Assembly (NCBI GenBank): GCA_963795665.1 | Contig: CAWCIP010000002.1 | Location: 161,177 to 225,176 of the forward strand | DNA length: 64,000 bases | Source of the DNA: DASUPK01 sp963795665 | GTDB lineage: Bacteria; Actinomycetota; Thermoleophilia; Solirubrobacterales; 70-9 | Direction: 5' to 3' | Position numbers and translations under genes: made by a program | Shown here: positions 35,328 through 42,772 of the stretch, piece by piece | How the letters are laid out: each line of letters begins with the position of its first letter | Position numbering within the stretch: position 1 is the first letter of the stretch | The notes under the pieces: generated by a model | What the model was told of the DNA's origin: nothing | The model's input: only the letters and a program-made list of their open reading frames with translations | The model's database searches: none

Positions 35328-36608
35328 ATGTGGGAGGGGCTGGCAAGGACCCAGCGACAGGACCGCGCCCTCCATGGCGCCGCGAAGGTCGCCAACGTCC
35401 TGCTGGGGCTGATCCTGCTGCCGCTCTGGCTCTTCGGCCAGCTGATCGGCGGGCGCGTGCGGAACTTCCTGGTGGGGCTCGAGCGCCGCGGCAGGCGGCC
35501 GCTGCCGGTGCCGGCGGAGCAAGAGCGCACCATGGACGCGCTGATGCGGGACCTGCAGGCGATTCCGCAGCACCTGCGCCACTCAGACCTCGCCGAGCTT
35601 CGGCGCGGCTTCGCCGACATCTCGAACTTCGTGGTCGCGCAGCACCGCGAGGGCGCCGTGATCGGATACCGCTATCCGGGCCAGTTCAAGGACCACATCG
35701 TCGAGGGAGCGGACGGGGAGCGGATCGCCGCCTCCATCGCGCTCCAGGAGGCGGCGCGCCCCTCGCTGATCGTGGTCCACGGACTCTTCACCTCGAGCCG
35801 GTTCGACTACGTCCGGCAGATTGCGGTGCGCGCGTTCTACGAGTGGGGCTTCAACGTGGCCGCCCTCGACCTGCGCAGCTTCGGGATGACCGAGCTGACC
35901 AGCCCGGCGCCCTCGACGGCCGGCTGGAAGGAGAGCCTCGACATCCTCAGCCTGGCGCGCTACATGAAGGAGCTCGGTGGCACCAGCGTCGGCGCCCTCG
36001 GGATCTCACTGGGCGGGAGCTCGGTGCTGAACGCCTGCGACCAGGACGACACTCCCACATCGCTGGACGGCGGGATCCTCGCGGTCTCGCCACCGGCGGT
36101 GCCGAAGCTCGCCTGGGAGCGGCTCTCCGAGCCGGTGCCTCGGGGCCATCCCCGCTATCCGATTCACAGGGCGTTCGAGGCGGCGCTGATCTCGCGTGTG
36201 CGCTCAGGGCGCTGGCCACCGGAGGCGGAGGACATGCAGCAGGTGATGGAGCACGTCTCCGCGCCGTACTACGAGGTGGACGCCGAGGAGATCTGGACCG
36301 AGGCGAGGGGCATCGATCACGTGCCGGGCGCGAAGGTGCCCCTGCTCGTCCTGCACCCCGAGGACGACCCGATCATCAAGGTCGAGCACGCTCGGATGCT
36401 GGCCGAGGTCGCCAAGGACAACGACCTCGTCCGGGTCTGGATCCTGCCCCACGGCTCCCACGGACTGCTCGAGGCCGCCGATCCGGGCTGGACCCACGCC
36501 GTCTACCGGACGTTCTTCGAGCGCTGGGCGACCTACGCCGAGCGCACGGCCGGGCAACCCGCCGAGCAGGCCGCCGAGTTGGTTTACTCCTCTCAAGAGC
36601 CCGGGTAG
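35328..36608 (+). CDS. Alpha/beta hydrolase with N-terminal helix
   Basis: A 426-residue protein. An N-terminal hydrophobic stretch (KVANVLLGLILLPLWLFGQL) may anchor it in the membrane. The hydrolase core follows: LIVVHGLFTSSRFDYV (oxyanion region), nucleophile in ALGISLGGSS, LVLHPEDDPII with the catalytic acid and LPHGSHGLLE with the histidine. This is the YheT-like group of esterases or lipases. It starts 6 bp after the TetR stop, so the three genes form one unit. Confidence 0.8.
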   Translation: MWEGLARTQRQDRALHGAAKVANVLLGLILLPLWLFGQLIGGRVRNFLVGLERRGRRPLPVPAEQERTMDALMRDLQAIPQHLRHSDLAELRRGFADISNFVVAQHREGAVIGYRYPGQFKDHIVEGADGERIAASIALQEAARPSLIVVHGLFTSSRFDYVRQIAVRAFYEWGFNVAALDLRSFGMTELTSPAPSTAGWKESLDILSLARYMKELGGTSVGALGISLGGSSVLNACDQDDTPTSLDGGILAVSPPAVPKLAWERLSEPVPRGHPRYPIHRAFEAALISRVRSGRWPPEAEDMQQVMEHVSAPYYEVDAEEIWTEARGIDHVPGAKVPLLVLHPEDDPIIKVEHARMLAEVAKDNDLVRVWILPHGSHGLLEAADPGWTHAVYRTFFERWATYAERTAGQPAEQAAELVYSSQEPG

Positions 36609-36637
36609 CAGCGACCCCCGGGAGAGGAGGGCACAGC

Positions 36638-36772
36638 ATGGACAGCGAAATCTTGAGGCGACTGATCTGGGCCGGGCTGCTGGCGGCCACCGGCGCGCTG
36701 GCGACCGTTGCCGCGCACCGGCTCTCCGAGGTGATCTGGCGCCGCGTCTTCAACGAGGAACCGCCCGAGTGA
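36638..36772 (+). CDS. Small DUF4235-like membrane protein
   Basis: A 44-residue protein: one membrane helix (LIWAGLLAATGALATVAA), then HRLSEVIWRRVFNEEPPE. The ARKxxxxxWRxxxGxEPP pattern of DUF4235 is recognisable at the end. GGAGAGGAGG lies before the ATG. It overlaps the next gene by 4 bp. In Actinobacteria, DUF4235, a holin-like protein and DUF3618 commonly form such a cluster. Confidence 0.7.
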   Translation: MDSEILRRLIWAGLLAATGALATVAAHRLSEVIWRRVFNEEPPE

Positions 36773-37248
36773 CCGACGGCGAGAGCAGCCAGCCTCAGCA
36801 GACACCGCCCGCGGAGCAGGCGCCCGCCAACGGCGACAAGCGTCCGGAGGACATGACCGTGGGCGAGCTCGTCTTCGAGGTCTCCGATCAGGCCTCGGTC
36901 CTCATCCGCGAGGAGATCGAGCTCGCCAAGACCGAGGTCACGGAGAAGTTCAACAGCCTGCTTCGTGGCTCGGTCGCGGGACTGGTCGCGGGGGTCTTCG
37001 CCCTGCTCGCCCTGGCGCTCGCGATGCACGGCTTCGCCTGGCTCCTCAACGACCTGGTGTTCGACAACCCCTGGGCCGGGTTCTTCGTCGAGGCTGGCAT
37101 CTTCCTCCTGATCGGCATCGCCGGGGGCCTCTTCGCCTATCGATCGTTCAAGCGCGCGGCGCCTCCGACGCCCGACATGGCGATCGAGGAGGCCAAGGAG
37201 ATCAAGGCCGCCTTCGAAGGACAGAACGGACAGGAGGACGCATCATGA
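36769..37248 (+). CDS. Actinobacterial holin-X-like membrane protein (PF07332 type)
   Basis: A 159-residue protein with a GTG start. A Q/P-rich leader precedes TVGELVFEVSDQASVLIREEIELAKTEV (helix typical of the family, here as its core ASVLIREEIELAK), then two membrane helices (LLALALAMHGFAWLL and FFVEAGIFLLIGIAGGLF) and a charged tail. Despite the name, no lysis role is known for chromosomal members. Overlaps both neighbours by 4 bp. Confidence 0.8.
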   Translation: MTDGESSQPQQTPPAEQAPANGDKRPEDMTVGELVFEVSDQASVLIREEIELAKTEVTEKFNSLLRGSVAGLVAGVFALLALALAMHGFAWLLNDLVFDNPWAGFFVEAGIFLLIGIAGGLFAYRSFKRAAPPTPDMAIEEAKEIKAAFEGQNGQEDAS

Positions 37249-37524
37249 GCATCGCCCGCAGGCCGCACCACCCTTCCAACCGGAGGCAATGGGCGCTTCT
37301 CGCCTCCTCCGCCCGGCAGCCGCTCGGCCGAGCAGATCCGGCGGGACATCGTCCAGCAGCGCCAGGACTTCTCCCGATCTGTCGATGCGTTGCGGAACCG
37401 CTGGGTGCAGGTGACCGACGTCCGCCGTCAGATCCGGGAGCACCGCACGGAGCTCGCGGTCGGCGCGGCCGTGGTCGGCTTCCTGATCGGCGGGGCGATC
37501 GCGCTCGGCCGGCGGCGGGGCTGA
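37245..37524 (+). CDS. DUF3618 protein (frameshift near the start)
   Basis: The recognisable part reads SAEQIRRDIVQQRQDFSRSV, then VDALRNRWVQVTDVRRQIREHR and a C-terminal membrane helix (LAVGAAVVGFLIGGAIAL) with GRRRG. This is the DUF3618 layout (RxPEQIRRDIxxTR...). The ATG that overlaps the holin stop opens a different frame, so a one-base shift between about 37290 and 37335 is likely; the real frame has no start codon of its own. Third gene of the trio. Confidence 0.65.
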
Positions 37525-37526
37525 GG

Positions 37527-38006
37527 TCAGCCCACCGCTTTCTTCACGAGCTCGACGATCCTTTCCTCCTCGGTCGCAGTCAGCTTCGTGAGGGCGAAGG
37601 CGACCGGCCACATGGCGCCTTCGTCGAGGTTCGCCGTGTCGCTGAAGCCGAAGGTCGCGTACCTCGCCTTGAACTTCTGCGCGTGTTGGAAGTAGCAGAC
37701 GACCTTGCCGTCCTGGGCATAGGCCGGCATCCCATACCAGGTCCTCGGCGAGAGGTCTGGCGCGGTGGCTTTGACGATCGAATGGAGCCGTTTGGCCATC
37801 GCGCGATCCGGTTGCGGCATCTCGCCGATCTTCGCGAGCACGTCCGCTTCCCCATCCGCCTTGGCCTTCTTGCCGCGCGCCTCCGCCTTCAGCTCTCGGG
37901 CGCGTTCCTTCATCGCGGCTCGTTCCTCGTCCGTGAAGCCGTTGGACTTCTCGCGGGTCGCGGTGGCGCTCTTGGCCGACTTCCGCGTGTTCTTCTTCGG
38001 GCTCAT
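37527..38006 (-). CDS. DUF1801/YdhG-like protein
   Basis: A 159-residue protein. A lysine-rich N-terminal tail (MSPKKNTRKSAKS) is followed by a YdhG-like domain with SPRTWYGMPAYAQDGKVVCYF and FGFSDTANLDEGAMWPVAFAL. The Y-x-MPAY block is typical of DUF1801, the fold of the frataxin-like chaperone YdhG. The ATG at 38006 has GGAGG 5 bases upstream, so it is preferred over the GTG at 38024. It is divergent from the MarR gene. Confidence 0.75.
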   Translation of the reverse strand: MSPKKNTRKSAKSATATREKSNGFTDEERAAMKERARELKAEARGKKAKADGEADVLAKIGEMPQPDRAMAKRLHSIVKATAPDLSPRTWYGMPAYAQDGKVVCYFQHAQKFKARYATFGFSDTANLDEGAMWPVAFALTKLTATEEERIVELVKKAVG

Positions 38007-38049
38007 AGAAACCTCCGTGGTCACTCCTGAAGTCGTGTTGGCGTCAAGC

Positions 38050-38070
38050 TAGAATGATTTGTAGCACAAA
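38050..38070. promoter_or_regulatory. -10 box and MarR-type operator
   Basis: TAGAAT (38050-38055) is followed by TTTGT-AGC-ACAAA (38058-38070), a perfect 5-bp inverted repeat, 9 bases before the GTG of the MarR gene. A dimer bound here would block the start site. The DUF1801 gene, which begins 43 bp away on the other strand, may be coregulated. Confidence 0.6.
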
Positions 38071-38079
38071 CTATTTGCC

Positions 38080-38586
38080 GTGCCAACCAAACGTGCAAAG
38101 ATTACCCTCGTGCCCCGCGAGTCCCCTCCCAGCACCGAAGCGGCCGAGTTCGCCGGTCAGCTCTTCTTCCGCCTCTGGCGGGCGTGCCACACGCGGATTG
38201 CCGAGAAGCTCGAGTCGATCGGGCTGACGCCGGCTTCCTTTGCGGTGCTCAACCTGCTCGGCAAGAGCGACGCGATGATTCAGCAGCAGATCGGCAAGGC
38301 GATCGGGATCGACCCGAGCACAATGGTCGCGCTCCTCGATGGACTCGAACGCTCGGGGCTGGTCAGCCGCACGCCGCACCCCGATGACCGCCGCGCGCGG
38401 GTGGTCGTGGTGACCTCCCAGGGCCGCAAGGCCCTCGAGCGCGGACGCAGGCTCAACGACGAGGTCGAGGACGAGGTTCTCCAGGGCCTGTCCAAGACCG
38501 AGCGGCGCGAGCTGCTCGGCCTGCTCCGGCAGGCGCTGGCATCATCGCCTCCGCAGCCGCCTTGGAGCTCGGCGGAGGGCGACTGA
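38080..38586 (+). CDS. MarR-family transcriptional regulator
   Basis: A 168-residue winged-helix regulator. The HTH is LTPASFAVLNLLGKSDAMI then QQQIGKAIGIDPSTMVALLDGLE, and the wing is LVSRTPHPDDRRARVVVVT, in which DDRR is the conserved salt-bridge loop. It starts at a GTG only 9 bases after a matching inverted repeat, so it is likely self-regulated. Its ligand is unknown. Confidence 0.9.
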   Translation: MPTKRAKITLVPRESPPSTEAAEFAGQLFFRLWRACHTRIAEKLESIGLTPASFAVLNLLGKSDAMIQQQIGKAIGIDPSTMVALLDGLERSGLVSRTPHPDDRRARVVVVTSQGRKALERGRRLNDEVEDEVLQGLSKTERRELLGLLRQALASSPPQPPWSSAEGD

Positions 38587-38587
38587 G

Positions 38588-39457
38588 TCAAGTCTCCAGG
38601 TGCGACCGCGGGATCCCGCCGATCCCGAGCAGGCCGGGGCCGACGTGCGCCCCGATCACGGGGCCGACCTCGGAGGTGAACACGGGGTCAGAGCCGAAGA
38701 TCGGCCTGCAGGCCTCGACCAGCCGCTGGGCGTTCTCTGGGTCCTGAACGTGCTGGACCACCCAGCCGTCGGCGCCGGCCTCGTGGCGCTGGCGCCCGTA
38801 GTCCACCATCCGATCGAACGCCCGGCTCCGCGTCCGCACGCGCTCAATCGGGGTGATCTCCTCCTCGAGAGTGAGGATCGGCTTGATCTTCAGAGTGGTG
38901 CCGATCCAGGCGCGCGCCGCGCCGATCCGGCCGCCGCGGCGCAGGTAGTCGAGCGTGTCGACCGCGAACCAGATCTTCAGATCCTCGCGCGCCGCGTCGG
39001 CGGCCTGCTTCACCTCGGCGGCGCTTCCGCCCTTCTCGGCGGCGTGCGCGGCAGCCAGGATCATCAGCCCCATTCCACCGGCGCCGGTCCGCGAATCGCA
39101 GACCTCGATCCTCTCGCCGCCCTTGCCCTCCGCCGTGAGGCGCTCTCGCGCCTGCATCGCCGACTCACATGTGCCCGAGATCCCCGAGGAGAGGTGGATC
39201 GAGACGATCTCCCTGCCCTCGGCCAGCAGCGGCTCGTAGACGGAGATGAAGTCCCCGACCGATGGCTGCGAGGTCGTCACCGTCTGGTCGGAGACGCGCA
39301 GGCGCTCGTAGAACTCGTGAAGGTCGGTGATATCCGCCTCTCGATCCTGCTCGCCCTCGAGCCCCACGTAGAGGCTCACCTCCCGGACGTCGTGCTTCTC
39401 CAGGAGCTCGCGCGGCAGATATGAGGTCGTGTCGGCGACGACCGCGGTCGAGGGCAT
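38588..39457 (-). CDS. DegV-family fatty-acid-binding protein
   Basis: A 289-residue DegV protein: ADTTSYLPRELL near residue 8 (the DSTxD-like lipid carboxylate loop), VTTSQPSVGDFISVYEPLL, IHLSSGISGTCESA and DTLDYLRRGGRIGAARAWIG. These bind fatty acids and, in Firmicutes, hand them to fatty-acid kinase (FakA); no fakA is in the window. It ends 1 base after the convergent MarR gene. Confidence 0.88.
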   Translation of the reverse strand: MPSTAVVADTTSYLPRELLEKHDVREVSLYVGLEGEQDREADITDLHEFYERLRVSDQTVTTSQPSVGDFISVYEPLLAEGREIVSIHLSSGISGTCESAMQARERLTAEGKGGERIEVCDSRTGAGGMGLMILAAAHAAEKGGSAAEVKQAADAAREDLKIWFAVDTLDYLRRGGRIGAARAWIGTTLKIKPILTLEEEITPIERVRTRSRAFDRMVDYGRQRHEAGADGWVVQHVQDPENAQRLVEACRPIFGSDPVFTSEVGPVIGAHVGPGLLGIGGIPRSHLET

Positions 39458-39483
39458 CCCGGGCGTTCTACCATGCCCGCGCT

Positions 39484-40536
39484 ATGTCCAAGACGCTCGT
39501 CACTGGCGGGACGGGCTTTGTCGGTCTCCATCTGGTCAGGGAACTCGCTCGCCGGGGCGATGATCTGAAGCTGCTCGTCCGCAAGGAGAGCAACACCAAA
39601 CCTCTCGAAGGGGTCGAGTTCGAGCGCGCCGTGGGGGACGTGACCGACCGGAAGGCCGTTCGCAAGGCGATGAAGGGAGTCGAGCGCGTCTTCCATGTCG
39701 CGGGGACGACCTCGATGCGGTCCCGCGCCCGGGACCGAGTCTTCGAGGTCAATGTCGAGGGGACCCGGAACGTGATGGAGGAGGCGCTGCGAGCCGGCGT
39801 GGTCAAGGCGGTGCTCACCTCGAGCTCGAGCGCCGTGGGGGCCGCCCGGAAGGGCGAGACCATCGACGAGGACCAGCCCTTCACGGTAGGCCGCCTCGGC
39901 ATCGCCTACATCAACTCGAAGCACGAGGCGGAGCTGGTCTCGATGCGCGCCGCCGCCAAAGGGCTTCCCGTGGTGATCGTCAACCCGTCGTTCGTGCTCG
40001 GCCCCGACGACCCCAACCCGAGCGGCACATCGAACGCACTCGTCCGCCGCCTGTTGCTCCGCCGCATTCCCGGCTACCTGGACGGAGCCATCAACATCGT
40101 CGACGTTCGCGACGTCGCCAAGGGCCATGTCCTGGCCGACGAGCGTGGCGAGGATGGCGAGCGCTACCTGCTAACCGGCCGGAACTTCACCCAGCAGCGG
40201 CTCTTCGCCGACCTCAGCCGGATCGCGGGCGTGCCACCCCCGCCGCTGCGGATGCAGGGCCGCCTGGCGCTGGCCGGTGTGGAGGCGATGGAGCTGATCG
40301 GCCTGCGCCTACCGACGTCGGCGGACGAGGTGCGGTCGGGAAGCCAGTGGTTCACCTACCGCAACGACAAGGCTCGCGAGAAGCTCGGTTGGGAGCCGCG
40401 CCCGCACGAGGAGACCCTCGAGGACACGGTCCGCTGGCAGCTCGAGGAGCTCGGAAAGCGCGCTGAGGGCCACCGGCTGACCGACCTGGCGCTGCGCACC
40501 ACTGGGGGTGCACTGCGCATGCTTCCCTTCACCTGA
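39484..40536 (+). CDS. NAD-dependent epimerase/dehydratase
   Basis: A 350-residue extended SDR of the dihydroflavonol-reductase/HpnA group: LVTGGTGFVGLHLVREL, FHVAGTTSMRSR, SSSSAVGAARKG and an intact YINSKHEAEL (YxxxK). A C-terminal RNDKAREKLGWEPRP motif is typical. The ATG at 39484 follows a 26-base gap after the divergent DegV gene. It overlaps the GST-like gene by one base (TGATG). Substrate unknown. Confidence 0.83.
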   Translation: MSKTLVTGGTGFVGLHLVRELARRGDDLKLLVRKESNTKPLEGVEFERAVGDVTDRKAVRKAMKGVERVFHVAGTTSMRSRARDRVFEVNVEGTRNVMEEALRAGVVKAVLTSSSSAVGAARKGETIDEDQPFTVGRLGIAYINSKHEAELVSMRAAAKGLPVVIVNPSFVLGPDDPNPSGTSNALVRRLLLRRIPGYLDGAINIVDVRDVAKGHVLADERGEDGERYLLTGRNFTQQRLFADLSRIAGVPPPPLRMQGRLALAGVEAMELIGLRLPTSADEVRSGSQWFTYRNDKAREKLGWEPRPHEETLEDTVRWQLEELGKRAEGHRLTDLALRTTGGALRMLPFT

Positions 40537-40853
40537 TGAGCGAGCCCCGACGCGTCCTCTATCGCTGCGGCACCCCGACCAACTTCCTCTGCCCGTGCGG
40601 CGCCGTGGCGCGGCGTCTCAACAAGCTCGGCCTCGAGTACCGAACCGAGCGGGTCCAGCGCAGGCGCTCCCGCCGCCCTGAGATCGTCGAGCTCACCAAG
40701 CAGCCGTACGTGCCGGTCCTGATCGACGGCGACGAGGTGGTGAGCGACTCGTATCGCATCCGCGAGTACCTGGATTGGGCCTACGGAGAGGAATCCGGGG
40801 AAAATGCTGAGGGACCGGGGGGAGAGGCCTCTACAATTCAGGCCAATGAGTGA
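40536..40853 (+). CDS. Glutaredoxin/GST N-terminal-domain protein
   Basis: A 105-residue thioredoxin-fold protein. YRCGTPTNFLCPCGAVARRLNK (shown by its CPCG core) holds a cysteine pair where glutaredoxins have CPYC, followed by PYVPVLIDGDEVVSDSYRI and REYLDWAYG, the cis-proline and glutathione-binding loop. The tail is acidic. It overlaps the ErpA-like gene by 8 bases and starts in the stop of the epimerase. Probably a thiol-disulfide or GST-like redox protein; the partner is unknown. Confidence 0.72.
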   Translation: MSEPRRVLYRCGTPTNFLCPCGAVARRLNKLGLEYRTERVQRRRSRRPEIVELTKQPYVPVLIDGDEVVSDSYRIREYLDWAYGEESGENAEGPGGEASTIQANE

Positions 40854-41220
40854 GTCAACACAGCCGATCACGCTCACCGACAAGGCGGCGGGAAAGATCA
40901 AGGAGCTGCTCGGCGAGCAGGAGAACGGGACCGAGCAGGCCCTTCGCGTCGCGGTTCGCGGCGGCGGCTGCTCCGGCTTCCAGTACGCGCTCGCCTTCGA
41001 CGCCCCCAAGGAGGACGACCACCGCTTCGAGAACCAGGGTGTGGCGGTCGTCGTCGACAAGACGAGCATGCAGTTCGTGTTCGGCTCCGAGGTGGACTGG
41101 GTCGACGGCCTCCAGGGCGCCGGCTTCTCGGTCAACAACCCGAACGTCGAAGCCGCCTGTGGCTGCGGATCTTCCTTCCAGGTGAAGGAAGACACGGCCG
41201 AAAAGGCCGCCACGGTCTAG
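40846..41220 (+). CDS. Iron-sulfur insertion protein, HesB/IscA/ErpA family
   Basis: A 124-residue A-type carrier that delivers [Fe-S] clusters to apoproteins. The three conserved cysteines are C42 (GGGCSGFQY), C105 and C107 (ACGCGSSF). The N-terminus ITLTDKAAGKIKELL is typical. With the CGFS glutaredoxin and BolA genes that follow on the other strand, it marks an Fe-S and iron-handling neighbourhood. Confidence 0.92.
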   Translation: MSESTQPITLTDKAAGKIKELLGEQENGTEQALRVAVRGGGCSGFQYALAFDAPKEDDHRFENQGVAVVVDKTSMQFVFGSEVDWVDGLQGAGFSVNNPNVEAACGCGSSFQVKEDTAEKAATV

Positions 41221-41235
41221 CCGGAACCGCTCGGT

Positions 41236-41643
41236 CTAGCGCTGGATCTGGATCGGTGGGCTCTGCTGCGGGTCTGCCTGGAGCTCCTGCTTGGCAGACG
41301 TCGCCGGCCGCTCGGGCTGCTCGACGCCGAGTAGCGTCGCGAGCTCGCCGGAGTCGTCCATCTCCTCGACGATGTCGGCGCCGCCCACCAGCTCACCGTT
41401 GACGTAGAGCTGGGGGAAAGTCTGCCAGTCGGAGATCTCGGCGGTCACCTCGCGCAGCGGCTGGAGCGCCGGCAGCACGTCGACCGCGCCGTACTCGACC
41501 CCGTAGGACTCGAGCACGTTGACGACCCGCATGGAGAAGCCGCACTGAGGGGCCTCCGGGTTGCCCTTCATGAAGAGAAGGACCTGGTTCTCCCGGATCA
41601 GCTCCTCGACCTTGTCCTTGAGAGTGGGTTCAGTCATCGACAC
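41236..41643 (-). CDS. Monothiol glutaredoxin (CGFS type)
   Basis: A 135-residue Grx4/Grx5-type protein. LFMKGNPEAPQCGFSMRVV holds the CGFS active site, DWQTFPQLYVNGELVGGADI the glutathione-binding loop. It binds a bridging [2Fe-2S] cluster with glutathione and works with BolA proteins. The last 30 residues (PERPATSAKQELQ...) are an uncommon polar tail. It is the downstream gene of a two-gene unit with the BolA gene (16-bp gap). Confidence 0.92.
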   Translation of the reverse strand: MSMTEPTLKDKVEELIRENQVLLFMKGNPEAPQCGFSMRVVNVLESYGVEYGAVDVLPALQPLREVTAEISDWQTFPQLYVNGELVGGADIVEEMDDSGELATLLGVEQPERPATSAKQELQADPQQSPPIQIQR

Positions 41644-41659
41644 GCACTATACGCAGCCG

Positions 41660-41896
41660 CTACTCCGGCACCGATGTCTTGATCGAGAGCGCGTGGATCG
41701 AGCCGTCGTCGAAGCGGGTCTGGACCGACTTCTTGACCAGCTTGTGCTGCTCGATCCGCGAGAGGCCCTCGAACTGAGGGGCGCTGACCGTCGCCCGCAG
41801 GTGATCCTGCGTGCCGGTTTCATCGACCACCTCAACCTCGGCCCCGGGCAGCGAGGCCTCGATCATCAGTCGTACCTCGTCGTTCGAGATCGCCAT
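41660..41896 (-). CDS. BolA/IbaG-family protein
   Basis: A 78-residue BolA-fold protein: VRLMIEASLPGAEVEVVDE, then DHLRATVSAPQFEGLSRIEQHKLV (class-2 loop) and IHALSIKTSVPE. BolA partners with CGFS glutaredoxins to regulate Fe-S transfer, which fits the next gene. H47-type histidine is in SRIEQHKLV. The ATG at 41896 is followed directly by the conserved MAISNDEV. Confidence 0.9.
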   Translation of the reverse strand: MAISNDEVRLMIEASLPGAEVEVVDETGTQDHLRATVSAPQFEGLSRIEQHKLVKKSVQTRFDDGSIHALSIKTSVPE

Positions 41897-41936
41897 ACGC
41901 CGCATCTTAAGTCGCGCCACCGGGCATAAGACATAG

Positions 41937-41959
41937 GGACGCGGCTTGGAGCCGCGTCC
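41937..41959 (+). promoter_or_regulatory. Strong hairpin in the methyltransferase leader
   Basis: GGACGCGGC-TTGGA-GCCGCGTCC is a perfect 9-bp stem with a 5-base loop, GC-rich, with no T tract after it. It ends 14 bases before the TTG start at 41973 and just before its GAGAGGA ribosome site. The TTG at 41946 is in the loop, so it is unlikely to be a start. Perhaps a translational or transcript-stability element. Confidence 0.6.
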
Positions 41960-41972
41960 GAGAGGAATCTCG

Positions 41973-42755
41973 TTGAACGCCTGGACCGTCACGGCGCTGG
42001 CCGAACTCGGCTCGGCCGAGCGGCAGGTTGCTGACCTGCTGCCGATCGAAGCGGACCCGGCTGAGGCAGAGGCCGTCCTCGACAAGGTGCAGTTCTGGTT
42101 TCACACCTTTGCGCTCAACCGCGCGGAAGCAATCTACGCGCCGGGATACGCCCGCGACCATCGCTACCGGGTCCCGGCGATACCGACAAGCTTCGCCGGT
42201 CTTTCGGTGCTCGACACCGGGACATTCGACGGCTTCTACGCGTTCCTGGCTGAGTCCCGGGGAGCGGACCGGGTGGTCGCGGTGGACAATGAGCAGCACA
42301 TCGACTGGGTTCGCGCGAGATGGGGCATTGAGCTCGAAGGCGGCGAAGGGTTCAGGGCGATCCATGAGTTGCTCGGCTCTCGCGTCGAGTACTGGAAGCT
42401 GGACGCCCTCGATCTCGATCAGCTCGATGAGTCGTTCGATTTCATCTTCTGCTGCGGGATCCTCCACCGCGTGCGGAATCCGACCCGCCTCATCCAAGTG
42501 CTGCGGCGTCGACTGGCGAGGGGTGGTCGGGTACTGCTCGAGACTCACGGTGCCCTCCCCGAGCCGAGCGAAGCGGAACTCTTGCATCGCTTTGGCCCGG
42601 GGGAGGTCTATCCCGACGACGACTACGTCTACTTCGGATTCTCCGCGAGGGGGATCGAGATGCTCGCCCGGCAGGGCGGATTCGCCGGTTTCGAGACCGT
42701 GGACACCCCGCTGATCGACGGCCACCCGCGAATCATCGGTTGGCTTCGCGGCTGA
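41973..42755 (+). CDS. Class I SAM-dependent methyltransferase (DUF1698-like)
   Basis: A 260-residue methyltransferase: VLDTGTFDGFYAFLAE (motif I with DTGTFDG in place of the usual ExGxGxG), RVVAVDNEQHIDW, YWKLDALDLDQL, FFICCGILHRVRNP-like FDFIFCCGILHRV and GRVLLETHG. The upstream helix KVQFWFHTFALNRAEAIY and the D-G-F-Y motif resemble CmoB/DUF1698 tRNA-modifying or carboxymethyl-transfer enzymes. The TTG at 41973 is preferred since GAGAGGA lies 6 bases upstream. Confidence 0.75.
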   Translation: MNAWTVTALAELGSAERQVADLLPIEADPAEAEAVLDKVQFWFHTFALNRAEAIYAPGYARDHRYRVPAIPTSFAGLSVLDTGTFDGFYAFLAESRGADRVVAVDNEQHIDWVRARWGIELEGGEGFRAIHELLGSRVEYWKLDALDLDQLDESFDFIFCCGILHRVRNPTRLIQVLRRRLARGGRVLLETHGALPEPSEAELLHRFGPGEVYPDDDYVYFGFSARGIEMLARQGGFAGFETVDTPLIDGHPRIIGWLRG

Positions 42756-42772
42756 ATCTCGCCGAAGTGCGA

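Noticed and set aside
36769..37248. A phage lysis holin
   Set aside because: The family name is misleading: the gene is in a chromosomal DUF4235/DUF3618 trio and has no endolysin or phage neighbours.
41946..41972. The TTG at 41946 as methyltransferase start
   Set aside because: It lies in the loop of a strong hairpin, and the TTG at 41973 has a good ribosome site in front.
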